A stretch of DNA of 64,000 bases from Gammaproteobacteria bacterium (lineage in GTDB: Bacteria > Pseudomonadota > Gammaproteobacteria > Burkholderiales > Rhodocyclaceae), in contig JAHJEO010000024.1 of assembly GCA_018825305.1 (NCBI GenBank), positions 1 to 64,000 on the forward strand, read 5' to 3'. Numbering within the stretch: the first letter of the stretch is position 1; every line of letters starts with the position of its first letter. The notes below the pieces were generated by a model. That model was given only the letters and a program-made list of their open reading frames with translations, was not told where the DNA came from and did no database searches. Of the stretch, positions 1 through 10,278 are shown piece by piece. The translations under genes and the position numbers were made by a program.

Positions 1-1172
1 TCTGGCCGATGACTTCGTCCCGGGTGTAGCCGGTGACCCGCAGGAAGGCTTCGTTTACGTATTCGATTTCGGCGTCGATGTTGGTGATGACGATGCTTTC
101 GGGGCTTTGTTCGACGGCAAGGGAGAGTTTGCGGATCTGCTCCTCGTCCGCCTTGCGCTCGCTGATGTCGCTGGAAATGGAGAGGATGCAGGGAACGCCG
201 TCGAAGTCCATCACCGACGCGGACATCAGCCCCCAGATCAGTTCGCCGTTCTTGCGCCGGAAGCGGGCCTCGAGGTCGCGGCATTTGCCTTCGTGCTGCA
301 GCGCCTCGACCAGGCGCTGGCGGTCAGCCGGGTCGGCCCAGATGTTGAGCTCCAGCGAAGTGCGGCCGATGACGTCTTCGCGACGGTAGCCGAGGATGTC
401 GAGGAAGGCCTGGTTGACCTCGATATACAGGCCGTCGCTGAGGCGGTTGATATTGACGGCGCTGAGGCTGGTCTGGAAGGCTGTGCGGTAGCGCTCCTCG
501 CTTTCAATGAGCCGCTGCTGCAGCCGGTTGGACACCAGCAGCGGCAGGCAGATGCCGAGGATGATGTTAAGGGCGACGAGGAGGACCAAAACACTCACAT
601 AGAGCGGATGGTGGGCCGCCATGAATTCCTCGCCCGGCATATCCATGAAGGGCATGATGGCCGCACGCCCCCCCATGAACAGCGCGACTGCCAGGTAGGA
701 CCACCCCAGGAACCCGCGCACCAGGCGGTCGCGGTGGTCGCCGTGCCGCAGCATGACCAGGGCGCTGGCAACAAGGATGGCCGCCGTTGCAGCCGAGACC
801 GTTACCGTGCGCGCCGACAGGCTCGGCGCAACGAAGGTGAAATGGTAGAGCGCCGCAGGGGTGGCGACGACGACGAACCAGTACCACGGGAATTCGCGCG
901 ATCTGCCCAGGAAGCGCCGTTGTCCCAGGTAGAGACAGGTCGCGCCAAGGACCAGCAGGGTGTTGGCGACGACGATGGAGAGCAGGTCGGGAATGCCCCC
1001 GCGCAAGGCAAACAACCCGTAACCAATGGCGGAAACGCTTGCGCCCACGGCCCACAGGCGCAGGCCCGGATCCCGTGCGACGGTACGGTAAGCCAGATGC
1101 AGGCCCGCCGCCAGCAGCAAGGCGCTGACGAGGGCGATAAAGCTCAGGGTGCGATTGTCGAGACCTGTCATG
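1..1172 (-). CDS. membrane-anchored PAS-domain sensor protein (3' end outside window)
   Basis: The gene is open at the left edge: about 390 codons are visible, starting from ATG (MTGLDNRTLS) and reading leftwards off the window. The first ~200 residues are hydrophobic with several predicted membrane helices separated by short loops. A first PAS/PAC unit follows at about residues 225-345 (ending SSDISERKADEEQIRKL), and a second PAS begins at about 350 (AVEQSPESIVITN, then VTGYTRDEVIGQ at the edge). PAS domains sense ligand, redox or light cues and pass the signal to a C-terminal output. That output (histidine kinase, GGDEF or EAL) lies outside the window, so the role cannot be stated more exactly. 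It follows icmF on the same strand after 129 bases. Confidence 0.8.
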
Positions 1173-1270
1173 GCGATCCCGGGCTGGAGTTATCGAACCG
1201 GATTCAACGGCCGGATGGTCAAGCGTTTCCGGACTTCCAGCTTAGCACCATTACAAATCCATGCGCTGGC

Positions 1271-1294
1271 GCCGTGCCGCCAGCGCCGAGTTTT
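1271..1294 (-). repeat. dispersed motif copy 1
   Basis: Intergenic copy 7 bases past the icmF stop codon. Read on the minus strand it is AAAACTCGGCGCTGGCGG followed by CACGGC. Here it also overlaps a perfect 8-bp inverted repeat (1263-1270 with 1279-1286, GCGCTGGC / GCCAGCGC), so this copy could act as a transcription terminator on the plus strand, where CGAGTTTT follows the stem. Confidence 0.75.
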
Positions 1295-1301
1295 CCCGCC
1301 T

Positions 1302-4300
1302 TTACATCGAACGCCGGTACTGCCCGCCCACTTCGTAGAGCGCGTTGCTGATCTGCCCCAGCGAGCAGTGGCGCACGGCGCCCATCAGCACGACGAAGAC
1401 GTTTTCGTTGTCGATCACCGCCTGGCGCAGCTTGTCGAGCCATGCGGGCGCCACGCCGGCGTGGCGCGCCTGGAAGTCGCGCAGGCGCCTGAGCTGCGAC
1501 TGCTTTTCCTCATCGGTCGAGCGTGCCAGTTCGATCTCGCCGGCCACGCCGGAGCCGTGCGGGTTGAGGAAGGTGTTCACGCCGACGATGGGGTAGGAGC
1601 CGTCGTGCTTCTTCTGCTCGTAGTGCAGCGATTCTTCCTGGATCTTGCCGCGCTGGTAGCCGGTCTCCATGGCGCCGAGCACGCCGCCGCGCGAGGAGAT
1701 CGCCTCGAATTCCTTGAGCACGGCCTCCTCCACCAGGTCGGTCAGCTCCTCGATGACGAAGGCACCCTGGTTGGGGTTCTCGTTCCTCGCCACGCCCCAC
1801 TCGCGGTTGATGATGAGCTGGATGGCCATGGCGCGGCGCACGCTCTCCTCGCTCGGCGTGGTGATGGCCTCATCAAAGGCGTTGGTATGCAGCGAATTGC
1901 AGTTGTCGTAAACGGCGATCAGCGCCTGCAGCGTGGTGCGGATGTCGTTGAAGTCCATCTCCTGCGCGTGCAGGCTGCGGCCCGAAGTCTGGATGTGGTA
2001 CTTGAGCTTCTGGCTGCGCTCGTTGGCGCCGTAGCGCTGCTTCATCGCCACGGCCCAGATGCGGCGTGCGACGCGGCCGATCACCGAGTACTCGGGATCC
2101 ATGCCGTTGCTGAAGAAGAAGGAGAGGTTGGGCGCGAAGTCGTCGATGTGCATGCCGCGCGCCAGATATGACTCGACGTAGGTGAAGCCGTTGGCCAGCG
2201 TAAAGGCCAGTTGCGAGATCGGGTTGGCCCCGGCCTCGGCGATGTGGTAGCCGGAGATCGACACCGAGTAGAAGTTGCGGATCTGGTTATGCACGAAAAA
2301 CTCGGCGATGTCGCCCATCGTTTTCAGCGCGAACTCGGTGCTGAAGATGCAGGTGTTCTGGCCCTGGTCTTCCTTGAGGATGTCGGCCTGCACGGTGCCA
2401 CGCACGGTGGCCAGCGTCCATTCGCGGATCTTGTCGGCCTCGTCCTCGGTCGGCTCGCGGCCGTTGTCGGCCTGGAACCTGTCGAGCTGCTGGTCGATGG
2501 CGACGTTGAAGTACATGGCCAGGAGCATCGGCGCCGGGCCGTTGATGGTCATCGACACCGAGGTCGCCGGGTCGCACAGGTCGAAACCCGAGTAGAGCAC
2601 CTTGAGGTCGTCGAGCGTGGCGATGGAGACGCCCGAGTTGCCGACCTTGCCGTAGATGTCCGGCCGCTCGTCGGGATCGCAGCCGTAGAGCGTGACCGAA
2701 TCGAAGGCCGTGGACAGGCGCTTGGCCGGCATGCCGTCGGACAGCTTGCGGAAGCGGCGGTTGGTGCGGAAGGCGTCGCCCTCGCCGGCGAACATGCGCG
2801 TCGGGTCTTCGTTCTCGCGCTTGAAGGCGAAGACGCCGGCGGTGAAGGGGAAGGAACCCGGCACGTTCTCGCGCATGAGGAAGCGCAGGATCTCGCCCTC
2901 GTCCTCGAACTTCGGCAGGATGACCTTGCGGATTTTCGTGCCGGAGAGCGTCTCGGCGGTCAGCGCGGTGCGGATTTCCCGGTCGCGGATCTTCACCACG
3001 TATTCGTCGCCGGCATAGGCCAGCCGCATCGCCGGCCACTGGTCGATCAGCTTTTTCGCGCGGGCATCGAGCTCGCTGTCCTTCCAGGCGATCAACTCGT
3101 CGAAATCCGCCAGCGCTGTGGCGGGCTTGCCGCAGCCGGCGAAGATCTCCTGCGCCGTGCGCAGGCTCTGCCGCTCGCGGGCGAGGCGCGCCTGGCGCTC
3201 GACGTGCTGGTGGTAACCGCGCACGTTTTCGGCGATCTCGGCGAGGTAGCGCACGCGCTCGGCCGGCACCACCGCCCGTTGCTGCGAGGAGTGTTTCACC
3301 GTTACAACCGGCAGCCGGCCGGCAGCCAGCTTCAGCCCCTTTTCGGCCAGGCGCGGCAGCAGGGCCTGGTAGAGCGCGGTGACGCCGTCGTCGTTGAAGC
3401 GCGCCGCCATGGTGCCGAACACCGGCATGTCCTCGGGCCGCGCGGCGAACTGCTCGTGGTTGCGCTGCACCTGCTTCCTCACGTCGCGCAGGGCGTCCTC
3501 GGCGCCCTTGCGGTCGAACTTGTTGATGGCGACGCAATCGGCGAAGTCGAGCATGTCGATCTTCTCCAGCTGGCTCGCCGCGCCGAACTCGGGCGTCATC
3601 ACGTAGAGCGAGACATCGACCAGCGGCACGATGGCGGCGTCGCCCTGGCCGATGCCGGAGGTCTCGACCACGATCAGGTCGAAGCCGGCCACCCTGCAGG
3701 CGGCGATGGCGTCGGGCAGCGCCTTCGATATCTCGCTGCCGGTGTCGCGCGTCGCCAGCGAGCGCATGTAAATGTTGGGGTGCTCGATGGCGTTCATGCG
3801 GATGCGGTCGCCCAGCAGCGCGCCGCCGGTGCGCTTGCGCGAGGGGTCGATGGAGATCACGGCGATCTTCAGCGCATCGTCCTGGTCGAGGCGGAAGCGG
3901 CGGATCAATTCGTCGGTGAGCGAGCTTTTTCCCGCGCCGCCGGTGCCGGTGATGCCGAGGGTCGGGGTCGACGATGCCATGGACTTTTCCAGCAGTTGCG
4001 TGCGCAGCGCCTGCGGCCACGCGCCGTTCTCGAGCGCCGTGATGGCCTGTGCCAGGGCACGGTGGTCGCCCGCGACGAGCCCGTCGAGGGACGTCGGCGC
4101 CAGGGGCGCAAGGTCCACGTCGCAGCGCGCCACCATGTCGTTGATCATGCCCTGCAGGCCGAGCTTCTGCCCGTCCTCGACGGAATAGAGGTGGGCCACG
4201 CCGTAGTCGTGCAGCTGCTTCGCCTCGGCCGGCACGATCACCCCGCCGCCGCCGCCGAAGACCTTGATGTGGCCGCCGCCGCCGGCGCGCAGCAGGTCGA

Positions 4301-4574
4301 GCATGTACATGAAGTACTCGACATGGCCGCCCTGGTAGGACGACACGGCGATGCCCTGCACGTCCTCCTGCAGCGCGGCGTTGACGATCTCCTGCACCGA
4401 GCGGTTGTGCCCGAGGTGGATCACTTCGGCGCCGCTGGCCTGGAGGATGCGGCGCATGATGTTGATCGAGGCATCGTGGCCGTCGAACAGCGAGGCTGCG
4501 GTGACGAAGCGCACCTTGTGCTGCGGCTTGTAGGGGGCGAGGCGGGCGGACTTGGCTGCGGACAGGTCGGTCAT
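1302..4574 (-). CDS. icmF: fused isobutyryl-CoA mutase (coenzyme B12-dependent mutase with built-in G-protein chaperone)
   Basis: This 1090-residue cytosolic enzyme should interconvert isobutyryl-CoA and n-butyryl-CoA, or a related branched acyl-CoA pair, by an adenosylcobalamin radical mechanism. The IcmF order is complete: B12-binding domain at residues ~20-150 with DGHDASI (cobalt-ligand His33), a MeaB-like GTPase with P-loop GTGGAGKS at 210-217, then the acyl-CoA mutase barrel to the C-terminus. Length matches the family (about 1090). The frame stays open to 4742, but the ATG at 4574 (MTDLSAAKS) fits the family N-terminus and the upstream 56 residues look like translated noncoding sequence. 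An AraC regulator diverges from it. Known IcmFs differ in substrate (isobutyryl, isovaleryl or pivalyl), which I cannot settle here. Confidence 0.93.
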   Translation of the reverse strand: MTDLSAAKSARLAPYKPQHKVRFVTAASLFDGHDASINIMRRILQASGAEVIHLGHNRSVQEIVNAALQEDVQGIAVSSYQGGHVEYFMYMLDLLRAGGGGHIKVFGGGGGVIVPAEAKQLHDYGVAHLYSVEDGQKLGLQGMINDMVARCDVDLAPLAPTSLDGLVAGDHRALAQAITALENGAWPQALRTQLLEKSMASSTPTLGITGTGGAGKSSLTDELIRRFRLDQDDALKIAVISIDPSRKRTGGALLGDRIRMNAIEHPNIYMRSLATRDTGSEISKALPDAIAACRVAGFDLIVVETSGIGQGDAAIVPLVDVSLYVMTPEFGAASQLEKIDMLDFADCVAINKFDRKGAEDALRDVRKQVQRNHEQFAARPEDMPVFGTMAARFNDDGVTALYQALLPRLAEKGLKLAAGRLPVVTVKHSSQQRAVVPAERVRYLAEIAENVRGYHQHVERQARLARERQSLRTAQEIFAGCGKPATALADFDELIAWKDSELDARAKKLIDQWPAMRLAYAGDEYVVKIRDREIRTALTAETLSGTKIRKVILPKFEDEGEILRFLMRENVPGSFPFTAGVFAFKRENEDPTRMFAGEGDAFRTNRRFRKLSDGMPAKRLSTAFDSVTLYGCDPDERPDIYGKVGNSGVSIATLDDLKVLYSGFDLCDPATSVSMTINGPAPMLLAMYFNVAIDQQLDRFQADNGREPTEDEADKIREWTLATVRGTVQADILKEDQGQNTCIFSTEFALKTMGDIAEFFVHNQIRNFYSVSISGYHIAEAGANPISQLAFTLANGFTYVESYLARGMHIDDFAPNLSFFFSNGMDPEYSVIGRVARRIWAVAMKQRYGANERSQKLKYHIQTSGRSLHAQEMDFNDIRTTLQALIAVYDNCNSLHTNAFDEAITTPSEESVRRAMAIQLIINREWGVARNENPNQGAFVIEELTDLVEEAVLKEFEAISSRGGVLGAMETGYQRGKIQEESLHYEQKKHDGSYPIVGVNTFLNPHGSGVAGEIELARSTDEEKQSQLRRLRDFQARHAGVAPAWLDKLRQAVIDNENVFVVLMGAVRHCSLGQISNALYEVGGQYRRSM

Positions 4575-4707
4575 GGCGAATTCCGGGCAGGGTTTGCTGC
4601 ATCTTATGCCCTCGCCGGCGACGATGCCATTGCCAGCCCGGCCGGATATCGTGCAAACTTCGCCAACCGGGCACAAGCCGCCGGCACACGATCCACAAAC
4701 AGAAGCA

Positions 4708-5775
4708 ATGACAATTCGGCCGATATCTGCAAATTCCGCCACGCCGCCAGCGCATCACGGCACGGTAGCGGCGGGTTTCGTCAGCGGCATGCTGGCCGGC
4801 CCGCGCCGCGCCGGGATGCCGCCCGAGCCGCTGCTGGCCGCGGTCGGCATCGACCCCGGAATCATGCGCCGGCCATCGGCACGCGTCGGCCTGCACGCCT
4901 ATGCCGAGCTCTACAACCACATCTGCCGCGAACTCGACGACGAGGCCTTCGGCCTGTTTCCGATGCCGATGCGCGGCGGCAGCTTCGAATTCCTCTGCCG
5001 CGCTGTCGTCACCGCCGCCACCCTGGCCGAAGCGCTGGAGCGCGCGACGCGCTTCCTGCGCCTGGTACTGCCCAACCTCGACGTCAGCGTCATCCGCAGC
5101 CGCGGCGTTGCCAGCCTCGTCATCGAGGAAGCGCGACAGCTGGCGGCGGACGCCGCCGACCCGGCCCGCGTCTTCACCTTTGAGTGGCTGCTGCGGCTGC
5201 TGCACGGCCTGGCCTGCTGGCTGGCCGGGCGCGGCCTCGCGCTCGACAGCGTGGATTTCCCCTATCCGCGCCCGCCGCACGCCGACGACTACGCGCTGAT
5301 CTACACCGCGCACTCCACGTTCGAAGCGCCGCGCCTCACTGCCCGCTTCCAGGCCAACCTGCTCGACCTGCCGCTGCGCCGCGACGACGCGGCGCTCGCC
5401 GCCTTTCTGGTCGGCGCCCCCGGCCGCCTGGCGATGCTCTATCGCCGCGACCGCGAAACGGTGCTGCAGGTGCGCGACAGCCTGCGCCAGGCCCTGCCGG
5501 AAAACCTCGCGCTGGCGGATGTCGCCGGCCGCATGCACCTGTCGCCGCGCACCCTGCACCGCCGGCTCGCAACGGAAGGCACCAGCTTCCGCGCCATCAA
5601 GGAGGCTCTGCGCCGCGACCTCGCGCTATCGCGCCTGGCCAAGAGCCGGATCGGCGTGGCCCAGCTCGCCGCCGAACTCGGCTATGTCGATACCTCGACC
5701 TTCTACCGCGCCTTCATCGGCTGGACCGGCATGGCCCCCAGCGACTATCGGGCGCAACTGACCAAAGAGGCCTGA
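4708..5775 (+). CDS. AraC family transcriptional regulator with arabinose-binding-like domain
   Basis: The protein has 355 residues. Its N-terminal ~210 residues resemble the arabinose-binding-like domain (PF12625 type) of OruR/ArgR-like AraC regulators. The C-terminal ~90 residues hold two helix-turn-helix motifs ([21 protein letters not shown] and [20 protein letters not shown]) ending in the usual F-x-GxxPSxYR box. The ATG at 4708 is preferred; the frame extends to 4552, but that stretch overlaps icmF and is low in family-like sequence. The gene is divergent from icmF over a 133-base spacer and ends 3 bases before an esterase gene, so it may control either neighbour. The ligand is unknown. 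Confidence 0.85.
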   Translation: MTIRPISANSATPPAHHGTVAAGFVSGMLAGPRRAGMPPEPLLAAVGIDPGIMRRPSARVGLHAYAELYNHICRELDDEAFGLFPMPMRGGSFEFLCRAVVTAATLAEALERATRFLRLVLPNLDVSVIRSRGVASLVIEEARQLAADAADPARVFTFEWLLRLLHGLACWLAGRGLALDSVDFPYPRPPHADDYALIYTAHSTFEAPRLTARFQANLLDLPLRRDDAALAAFLVGAPGRLAMLYRRDRETVLQVRDSLRQALPENLALADVAGRMHLSPRTLHRRLATEGTSFRAIKEALRRDLALSRLAKSRIGVAQLAAELGYVDTSTFYRAFIGWTGMAPSDYRAQLTKEA

Positions 5776-5778
5776 CCC

Positions 5779-6753
5779 ATGCCCGTCACGAAACCCCAGG
5801 CCCGGTTGATGGCGTTGCTCGCGCTGCTGGCAGCCGCCTCGCCGGCCACCGCGGGAACCCTGGCCCCCGGCGACCATCGCTTCGAGCTCGGTAGCGGCAG
5901 CCGCAGCTATCTGGTGCATGTCCCGCCGCAGGCAGCCGCCGGACCGTTGCCGGTGGTGCTGAGCCTGCACGGCGGGGGCGGCAATGCGCGGCAGCATCGG
6001 CAGGATTCCGGCATGGATGCGGCGGCCGACCGGGACGGCTACATCGCCGTGTACCCCAACGGCAGCGGACGCCTGCGCCAGCGCCTGCTGACCTGGAACG
6101 CGGGCAACTGCTGCGGCCATTCGCAAACGCAGGACATCGATGACGTCGGCTTCATCGCGGCGCTGCTCGACGACCTGGAGCGACGGGCGGCCATCGATCC
6201 GCGCCGCATCTACGTCGCCGGCCATTCCAACGGCGGCATGATGGCGCACCGCCTCGGCGAGGCCATGCCGGGCCGGATCGCCGCCATCGTTTCCGTCGCC
6301 GGCGCCCATGTGCCGGCAGCCGTCGCCACCGGGCGGGCGATGCCGATGATGCATGTGCATAGCCTCGACGATCCCCGCGCCATCTACGGCGGCGGCCTCG
6401 GCCCGCCGTTTCCGCTGACCGGCAGCCGGGTGCTGCACCCGGCGGTCGATGCGACGGTGGCCGCGTGGGTGCGGCGCAACGGCTGCGCCGCGACGCCAGT
6501 CGAACGGGAATTCCACCAGGACGCCGGCCAGACGGCCCGGCGGCTGGTGCATGCCGGCTGCCGCGACGGCGCCGAAGTGGCGCTGTGGCAACTCACCGGC
6601 GTCGGGCACGGCTGGCCCGGCGCATCGACCCGGCGCGATGCCCTGGTGGGGCCGGCGACGCAGCTGATCGACGCCAACACCGAGATCTGGCGCTTCGTTT
6701 CGCGCTTCTCGCTGCCGCAGCCGGCCGCGACATCCGCGCCGGCAGGCAGATAG
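5779..6753 (+). CDS. secreted PHB depolymerase / LpqC-like esterase
   Basis: This 324-residue alpha/beta-hydrolase starts with a cleavable-looking signal peptide (hydrophobic core, then ASPATAG near residue 26). The nucleophile Ser lies in GHSNGG, the oxyanion segment is LSLHGGGGN, the catalytic His is in GHGWPG near residue 279, and an acidic residue in HSLDDPR fits the Asp position. Three Cys-rich spots (GNCCGH, RNGCAA, HAGCRDG) suggest disulfides outside the cytoplasm. Families with this layout cleave short-chain polyhydroxyalkanoate, feruloyl or acetyl esters, so the exact substrate is open. It lies 3 bases after the AraC gene and is probably cotranscribed. Confidence 0.82.
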   Translation: MPVTKPQARLMALLALLAAASPATAGTLAPGDHRFELGSGSRSYLVHVPPQAAAGPLPVVLSLHGGGGNARQHRQDSGMDAAADRDGYIAVYPNGSGRLRQRLLTWNAGNCCGHSQTQDIDDVGFIAALLDDLERRAAIDPRRIYVAGHSNGGMMAHRLGEAMPGRIAAIVSVAGAHVPAAVATGRAMPMMHVHSLDDPRAIYGGGLGPPFPLTGSRVLHPAVDATVAAWVRRNGCAATPVEREFHQDAGQTARRLVHAGCRDGAEVALWQLTGVGHGWPGASTRRDALVGPATQLIDANTEIWRFVSRFSLPQPAATSAPAGR

Positions 6754-6775
6754 CGCCGCGACACGGGGCCGGGGT

Positions 6776-9700
6776 TTACGCGCCGCCGCCGTTGCGGCGC
6801 AGCCGCCAGCCCTCGACCAGCGCATAGATCGCCGGGATCACCACCAGCGTCAGCACCGTCGAGGAGATCATGCCGCCGACCATGGGCGCGGCGATGCGGC
6901 GCATCACCTCGGAACCGGCGCCGGTGCTCCACATGATGGGCAGGAGGCCGGCCATGGTCGAGACCACGGTCATCATCTTCGGCCGCACCCGCTCCACCGC
7001 GCCCGCCATCACCGCGGCGTAAAGCTCGGCGGCATTCGCGCGCCGCCCCGCCAGCGCCGAGTTTTTGCGGGCGTCCTCCCAGGCATTGTCCAGGTACACC
7101 AGCATCACCACGCCGGTCTCCGCCGCCACGCCGGCCAGCGCGATGAAGCCCACCGCGACGGCCACGCTGAGGTTGTAGCCGAGCAGCCACATCAGCCAGA
7201 CGCCGCCGACCAGGGCGAAGGGCACGGTCAGCATCACGATCAGCGTCGGCGCCAGGCGGCGGAAGTTGAGGTAGAGCAGCAGGAAGATGATCAGCAGGGT
7301 GAAGGGCACCACGATCTTGAGCCGCTCCAGCGCCCGCTCCATGTACTCGAACTGGCCGCTCCAGGTGACGTAGGTACCCTGCGGGAAGGCCACCCTGGCC
7401 GCCACTGCACGCTTGGCCTCGGCAACGTAGGAGCCGATGTCGCGGTCGCGGATGTCGACGTAGATGTAGGCCGAGAGCAGCGCGTTCTCGGTGCGAATCG
7501 ACGGCGCACCCTTGACGATCCTGACCTGCGCCACCTGTCCCAGCGGCACCATCGTCGCGGCCTGCCCTGCCTCGGCCATCACCGGCACCAGCACGTTGGC
7601 GGCGATCTTCTGCGGGTCGTCGCGCAGCTCACGCGGGTAGCGTATCGACACGCCGAAGCGCTCGCGGCCCTCGACCGCAGTGGTCACCATCTCGCCGCCG
7701 AGCGCCGTGGCGACGACATCTTGCAGGTCGCCGACGAGGATGCCGTAGCGCGCCAGCGCGGCGCGATCAGGCTCGATGTCGAGGTAGTAGCCGCCGGTGA
7801 TTCGCTCCGCGTAGGCCGAGCTGGTGCCGGGCACCGCCTTGACCACGGTCTCGATCTGGCGCGCCAGCTTTTCCATCTCTTCGAGGTTCTTGCCGAAGAC
7901 CTTGATGCCCACCGGCGTGCGGATGCCGGTCGACAGCATGTCGATGCGCGCCTTGATCGGCATGGTCCATGAGTTGGCGATGCCGGGAAACTGCAGCGCG
8001 CGGTCCAGCTCGGCGATCAGGCCGTCCACCGTCAGGCCCGGCCGCCACTCGCTTTCCGGCTTGAGGTTGATCACCGTCTCGAACATCTCGATCGGCGCCG
8101 GGTCGGTCGCGGTCTGGGCGCGGCCCGACTTGCCGATCACCGAAGCGACCTCGGGGAAACTCTTGATGATCTTGTTCTGCGTCTGCAGCAGTTCCGCCGC
8201 CTTGGTCACCGACATCGCCGGCAGGCCGGTGGGCATGTAGAACAGCGTGCCCTCGTTGAGCGTCGGCATGAACTCGGCTCCAAGCTTCATCGCCGGCCAG
8301 ATCGAGACGGCCATGGCGGCGATGGCGATGGCGATGGTCGTCAGCTTCCAGCGCATCACGCCGGCGATGATCGGCCGGTATAGCGCGATGAGGATGCGGT
8401 TTACCGGGTTGCTGTTCTCGGAAATGATGCGGCCGCGCACGAACAGCAGCATCAGCACCGGCACCAGCGTCACCGACAGCAGCGCGGCGCCGGCCATGGC
8501 GAAGGTCTTGGTCCAGGCCAGCGGCGCGAACAGCCGTCCCTCCTGAGCCTCCAGCGTGAATACCGGCAGGAAGGAGACGGTGATGATGAGCAGCGAGAAG
8601 AACAGCGCGGGGCCGACTTCCCTGCAGGCGAGGATCATCGCTTCGAGGCGCTCGGCCGCGGTATGGTCATGCCGCAGCCGCTCCAGATGCTTGTGCGCGT
8701 TCTCGATCATCACGATGGCGGCATCGACCATGACGCCGATGGCAATGGCGATGCCGCCGAGGCTCATGATGTTCGAGTTCATGCCGAGCAGCCGCATGGC
8801 GATGAAGGCGATCAGCACGGCCACCGGCAGCATCAGGACGACCACCAGCGCACTGCGCACGTGCAGCAGGAATACGATGCAGACCGCGGCGACAATCAGC
8901 GCCTCCTCGACCAGCGTGGTCTTGAGCGTGGCGATGGCGCGCTCGATCAGCTCGGAGCGGTCATACACGGTCTCGATGCTGACGCCCTCGGGCAGGCCGG
9001 CGGAAACCTCGCGGATCTTTTCCTTGACGTTGCCGATCACTTCCAGCGCGTTCTGGCCGTAGCGCGCCACGACGATGCCGGACACCGCCTCGCCTTCGCC
9101 GTTGAGTTCGGCGATGCCGCGGCGCTCGTCGGGGCCGAGCTCGACACGGGCGAGGTCGCGCAGCAGCACCGGCGTGCCCTTGTCGGTTTTTACCACCAGC
9201 TGTTCGAGATCGCCGCGGCCGCGCAGGTAGCCGCGGCCGCGCACCATGTACTCGGTCTCGGCCATCTCGACCACGCGACCGCCGACGTCGCGATTGGAAT
9301 TGCGGATGGCATTGGCCACCGTCATCAGCGACACGCCGTAGGCACGCAGCTTGGCCGGATCGACCGTCACCTGGTACTGCTGGACGAAGCCACCGATGCT
9401 GGCCACCTCGGACACGCCGTGGGCCTTGGTGATCTGGTAACGCAGATACCAGTCCTGCAGCGTGCGCAGTTCCGCCAGCGTGTGGTTGGCACCCTGCACC
9501 ACGTATTGGTACACCCAGCCGACGCCCGAGGCATCCGGCCCGAGGCTGGGCGCGACGCCCTGCGGCAGGCGGCCGGCGACGGTGCTGAGATATTCCAGCA
9601 CCCGCGAGCGAGCCCAGTAGATGTCGGTGCCGTCCTCGAAGATGACATAGACGAAGGAGGCGCCGAAGAAGGAAAAGCCGCGCACCACCTTGGATTTGGG

Positions 9701-9928
9701 CACCGACAGCAGCGCCGTGGTCAGCGGGTAGCTGACCTGGTCCTCGACCACCTGCGGCGCCTGCCCGGGGTATTCGGTGTAGACGATGACCTGCACGTCG
9801 GAGAGATCCGGCAGGGCGTCGAGGGGCGTCTTGATCACCGCATAAATGCCCGCCAGGATGATGAACAGCGTGGCGAGCAGGATCAGAAACTTGTTGCGCG
9901 CCGACCAGTCGATGATGTTGGAAAGCAT
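6776..9928 (-). CDS. cusA: CusA-type heavy-metal RND efflux pump subunit
   Basis: At 1050 residues this is a complete inner-membrane RND transporter of the heavy-metal (HME) group, expected to expel Cu(I)/Ag(I) from periplasm or cytoplasm using the proton gradient. The start MLSNIIDWSARNKFL, the LDALPDLSDVQVIV segment and the membrane motif GVMVDAAIVMIEN match CusA rather than the divalent-cation CzcA type. Two large periplasmic loops lie between TM1-2 and TM7-8. It ends the order cusF-tolC-cusB-cusA on the minus strand, but an unusual 350-base spacer with inverted repeats separates it from cusB. A copy of the dispersed 25-bp motif is embedded in the coding sequence at 7041-7066, read as NSALAGR. 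Confidence 0.93.
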   Translation of the reverse strand: MLSNIIDWSARNKFLILLATLFIILAGIYAVIKTPLDALPDLSDVQVIVYTEYPGQAPQVVEDQVSYPLTTALLSVPKSKVVRGFSFFGASFVYVIFEDGTDIYWARSRVLEYLSTVAGRLPQGVAPSLGPDASGVGWVYQYVVQGANHTLAELRTLQDWYLRYQITKAHGVSEVASIGGFVQQYQVTVDPAKLRAYGVSLMTVANAIRNSNRDVGGRVVEMAETEYMVRGRGYLRGRGDLEQLVVKTDKGTPVLLRDLARVELGPDERRGIAELNGEGEAVSGIVVARYGQNALEVIGNVKEKIREVSAGLPEGVSIETVYDRSELIERAIATLKTTLVEEALIVAAVCIVFLLHVRSALVVVLMLPVAVLIAFIAMRLLGMNSNIMSLGGIAIAIGVMVDAAIVMIENAHKHLERLRHDHTAAERLEAMILACREVGPALFFSLLIITVSFLPVFTLEAQEGRLFAPLAWTKTFAMAGAALLSVTLVPVLMLLFVRGRIISENSNPVNRILIALYRPIIAGVMRWKLTTIAIAIAAMAVSIWPAMKLGAEFMPTLNEGTLFYMPTGLPAMSVTKAAELLQTQNKIIKSFPEVASVIGKSGRAQTATDPAPIEMFETVINLKPESEWRPGLTVDGLIAELDRALQFPGIANSWTMPIKARIDMLSTGIRTPVGIKVFGKNLEEMEKLARQIETVVKAVPGTSSAYAERITGGYYLDIEPDRAALARYGILVGDLQDVVATALGGEMVTTAVEGRERFGVSIRYPRELRDDPQKIAANVLVPVMAEAGQAATMVPLGQVAQVRIVKGAPSIRTENALLSAYIYVDIRDRDIGSYVAEAKRAVAARVAFPQGTYVTWSGQFEYMERALERLKIVVPFTLLIIFLLLYLNFRRLAPTLIVMLTVPFALVGGVWLMWLLGYNLSVAVAVGFIALAGVAAETGVVMLVYLDNAWEDARKNSALAGRRANAAELYAAVMAGAVERVRPKMMTVVSTMAGLLPIMWSTGAGSEVMRRIAAPMVGGMISSTVLTLVVIPAIYALVEGWRLRRNGGGA
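7041..7066 (-). repeat. dispersed motif copy 2 (inside cusA)
   Basis: On the minus strand it reads AAAAACTCGGCGCTGGCGG then GGCGGCG. It lies in frame near the cusA 3' end, in the hydrophilic segment encoded as KNSALAGRRANA. Confidence 0.75.
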
Positions 9929-10278
9929 GTCAGTTGCTCCACCGCGTTTCGCGCAATCCGTGGCACATGAAACGATTTGATCGTTTGGGCTCGGAGCGCG
10001 GCAAGGGCGACGGGTGGCCGACGCCGCTCGTGTCCCCCGGGCAGGGCTGCGCCCTGCCTTCCTCCTTTACCTCGCTGCATCGGCCACCCGCCACCCTTGG
10101 CAAGTCACGCCGGTGCGACTTTTCCGCCAAACACAGACGGCGTTCAAACGACGGGCCGGCGGGGTGCTCTGCACAGCGAAGTAAAGGGGGAGGCGGCGGT
10201 CGAAGACCGCCGACGGAGGACATGAGCGGAGCAGAGCACCCCGCCGGCCAGATCGCGCCCACAACGTAGAGTTTCATC
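9929..10278. repeat. structured 350-base cusB-cusA spacer with nested inverted repeat
   Basis: This is the only gene-free stretch above 300 bases. It contains a perfect 19-bp inverted repeat, 10154-10172 with 10231-10249, whose arms begin GGCCGGCGGGG. Nested inside is a 7-bp hairpin with a GAA loop, GGCGGTC at 10195-10201 and GACCGCC at 10205-10211. A 115-codon frame exists on the minus strand (9930-10277), but its Pro/Arg-rich composition and lack of recognisable domain argue against a protein. I see no promoter or terminator with a T tract. It may be an insertion of a palindromic repeat between two genes that are normally adjacent. Confidence 0.6.

Noticed and set aside
1263-1300. Motif family interpreted as transcription terminators
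   Set aside because: Only copies 1 and 6 have a flanking inverted repeat; most lie inside genes without a stem.
107-1351. 414-codon open frame on the plus strand over the PAS sensor
   Set aside because: The opposite strand encodes clear PAS domains; the plus frame has no recognisable motif.
2211-5183. 990-codon open frame antisense to icmF
   Set aside because: It is the mirror of a well-supported IcmF, with His/Ala/Gly/Arg-biased composition and no domain; long antisense frames are common at this GC content.
9930-10277. 115-codon frame in the cusB-cusA spacer
   Set aside because: Composition follows the palindromic repeat, no domain or credible ribosome-binding site; described as repeat instead.
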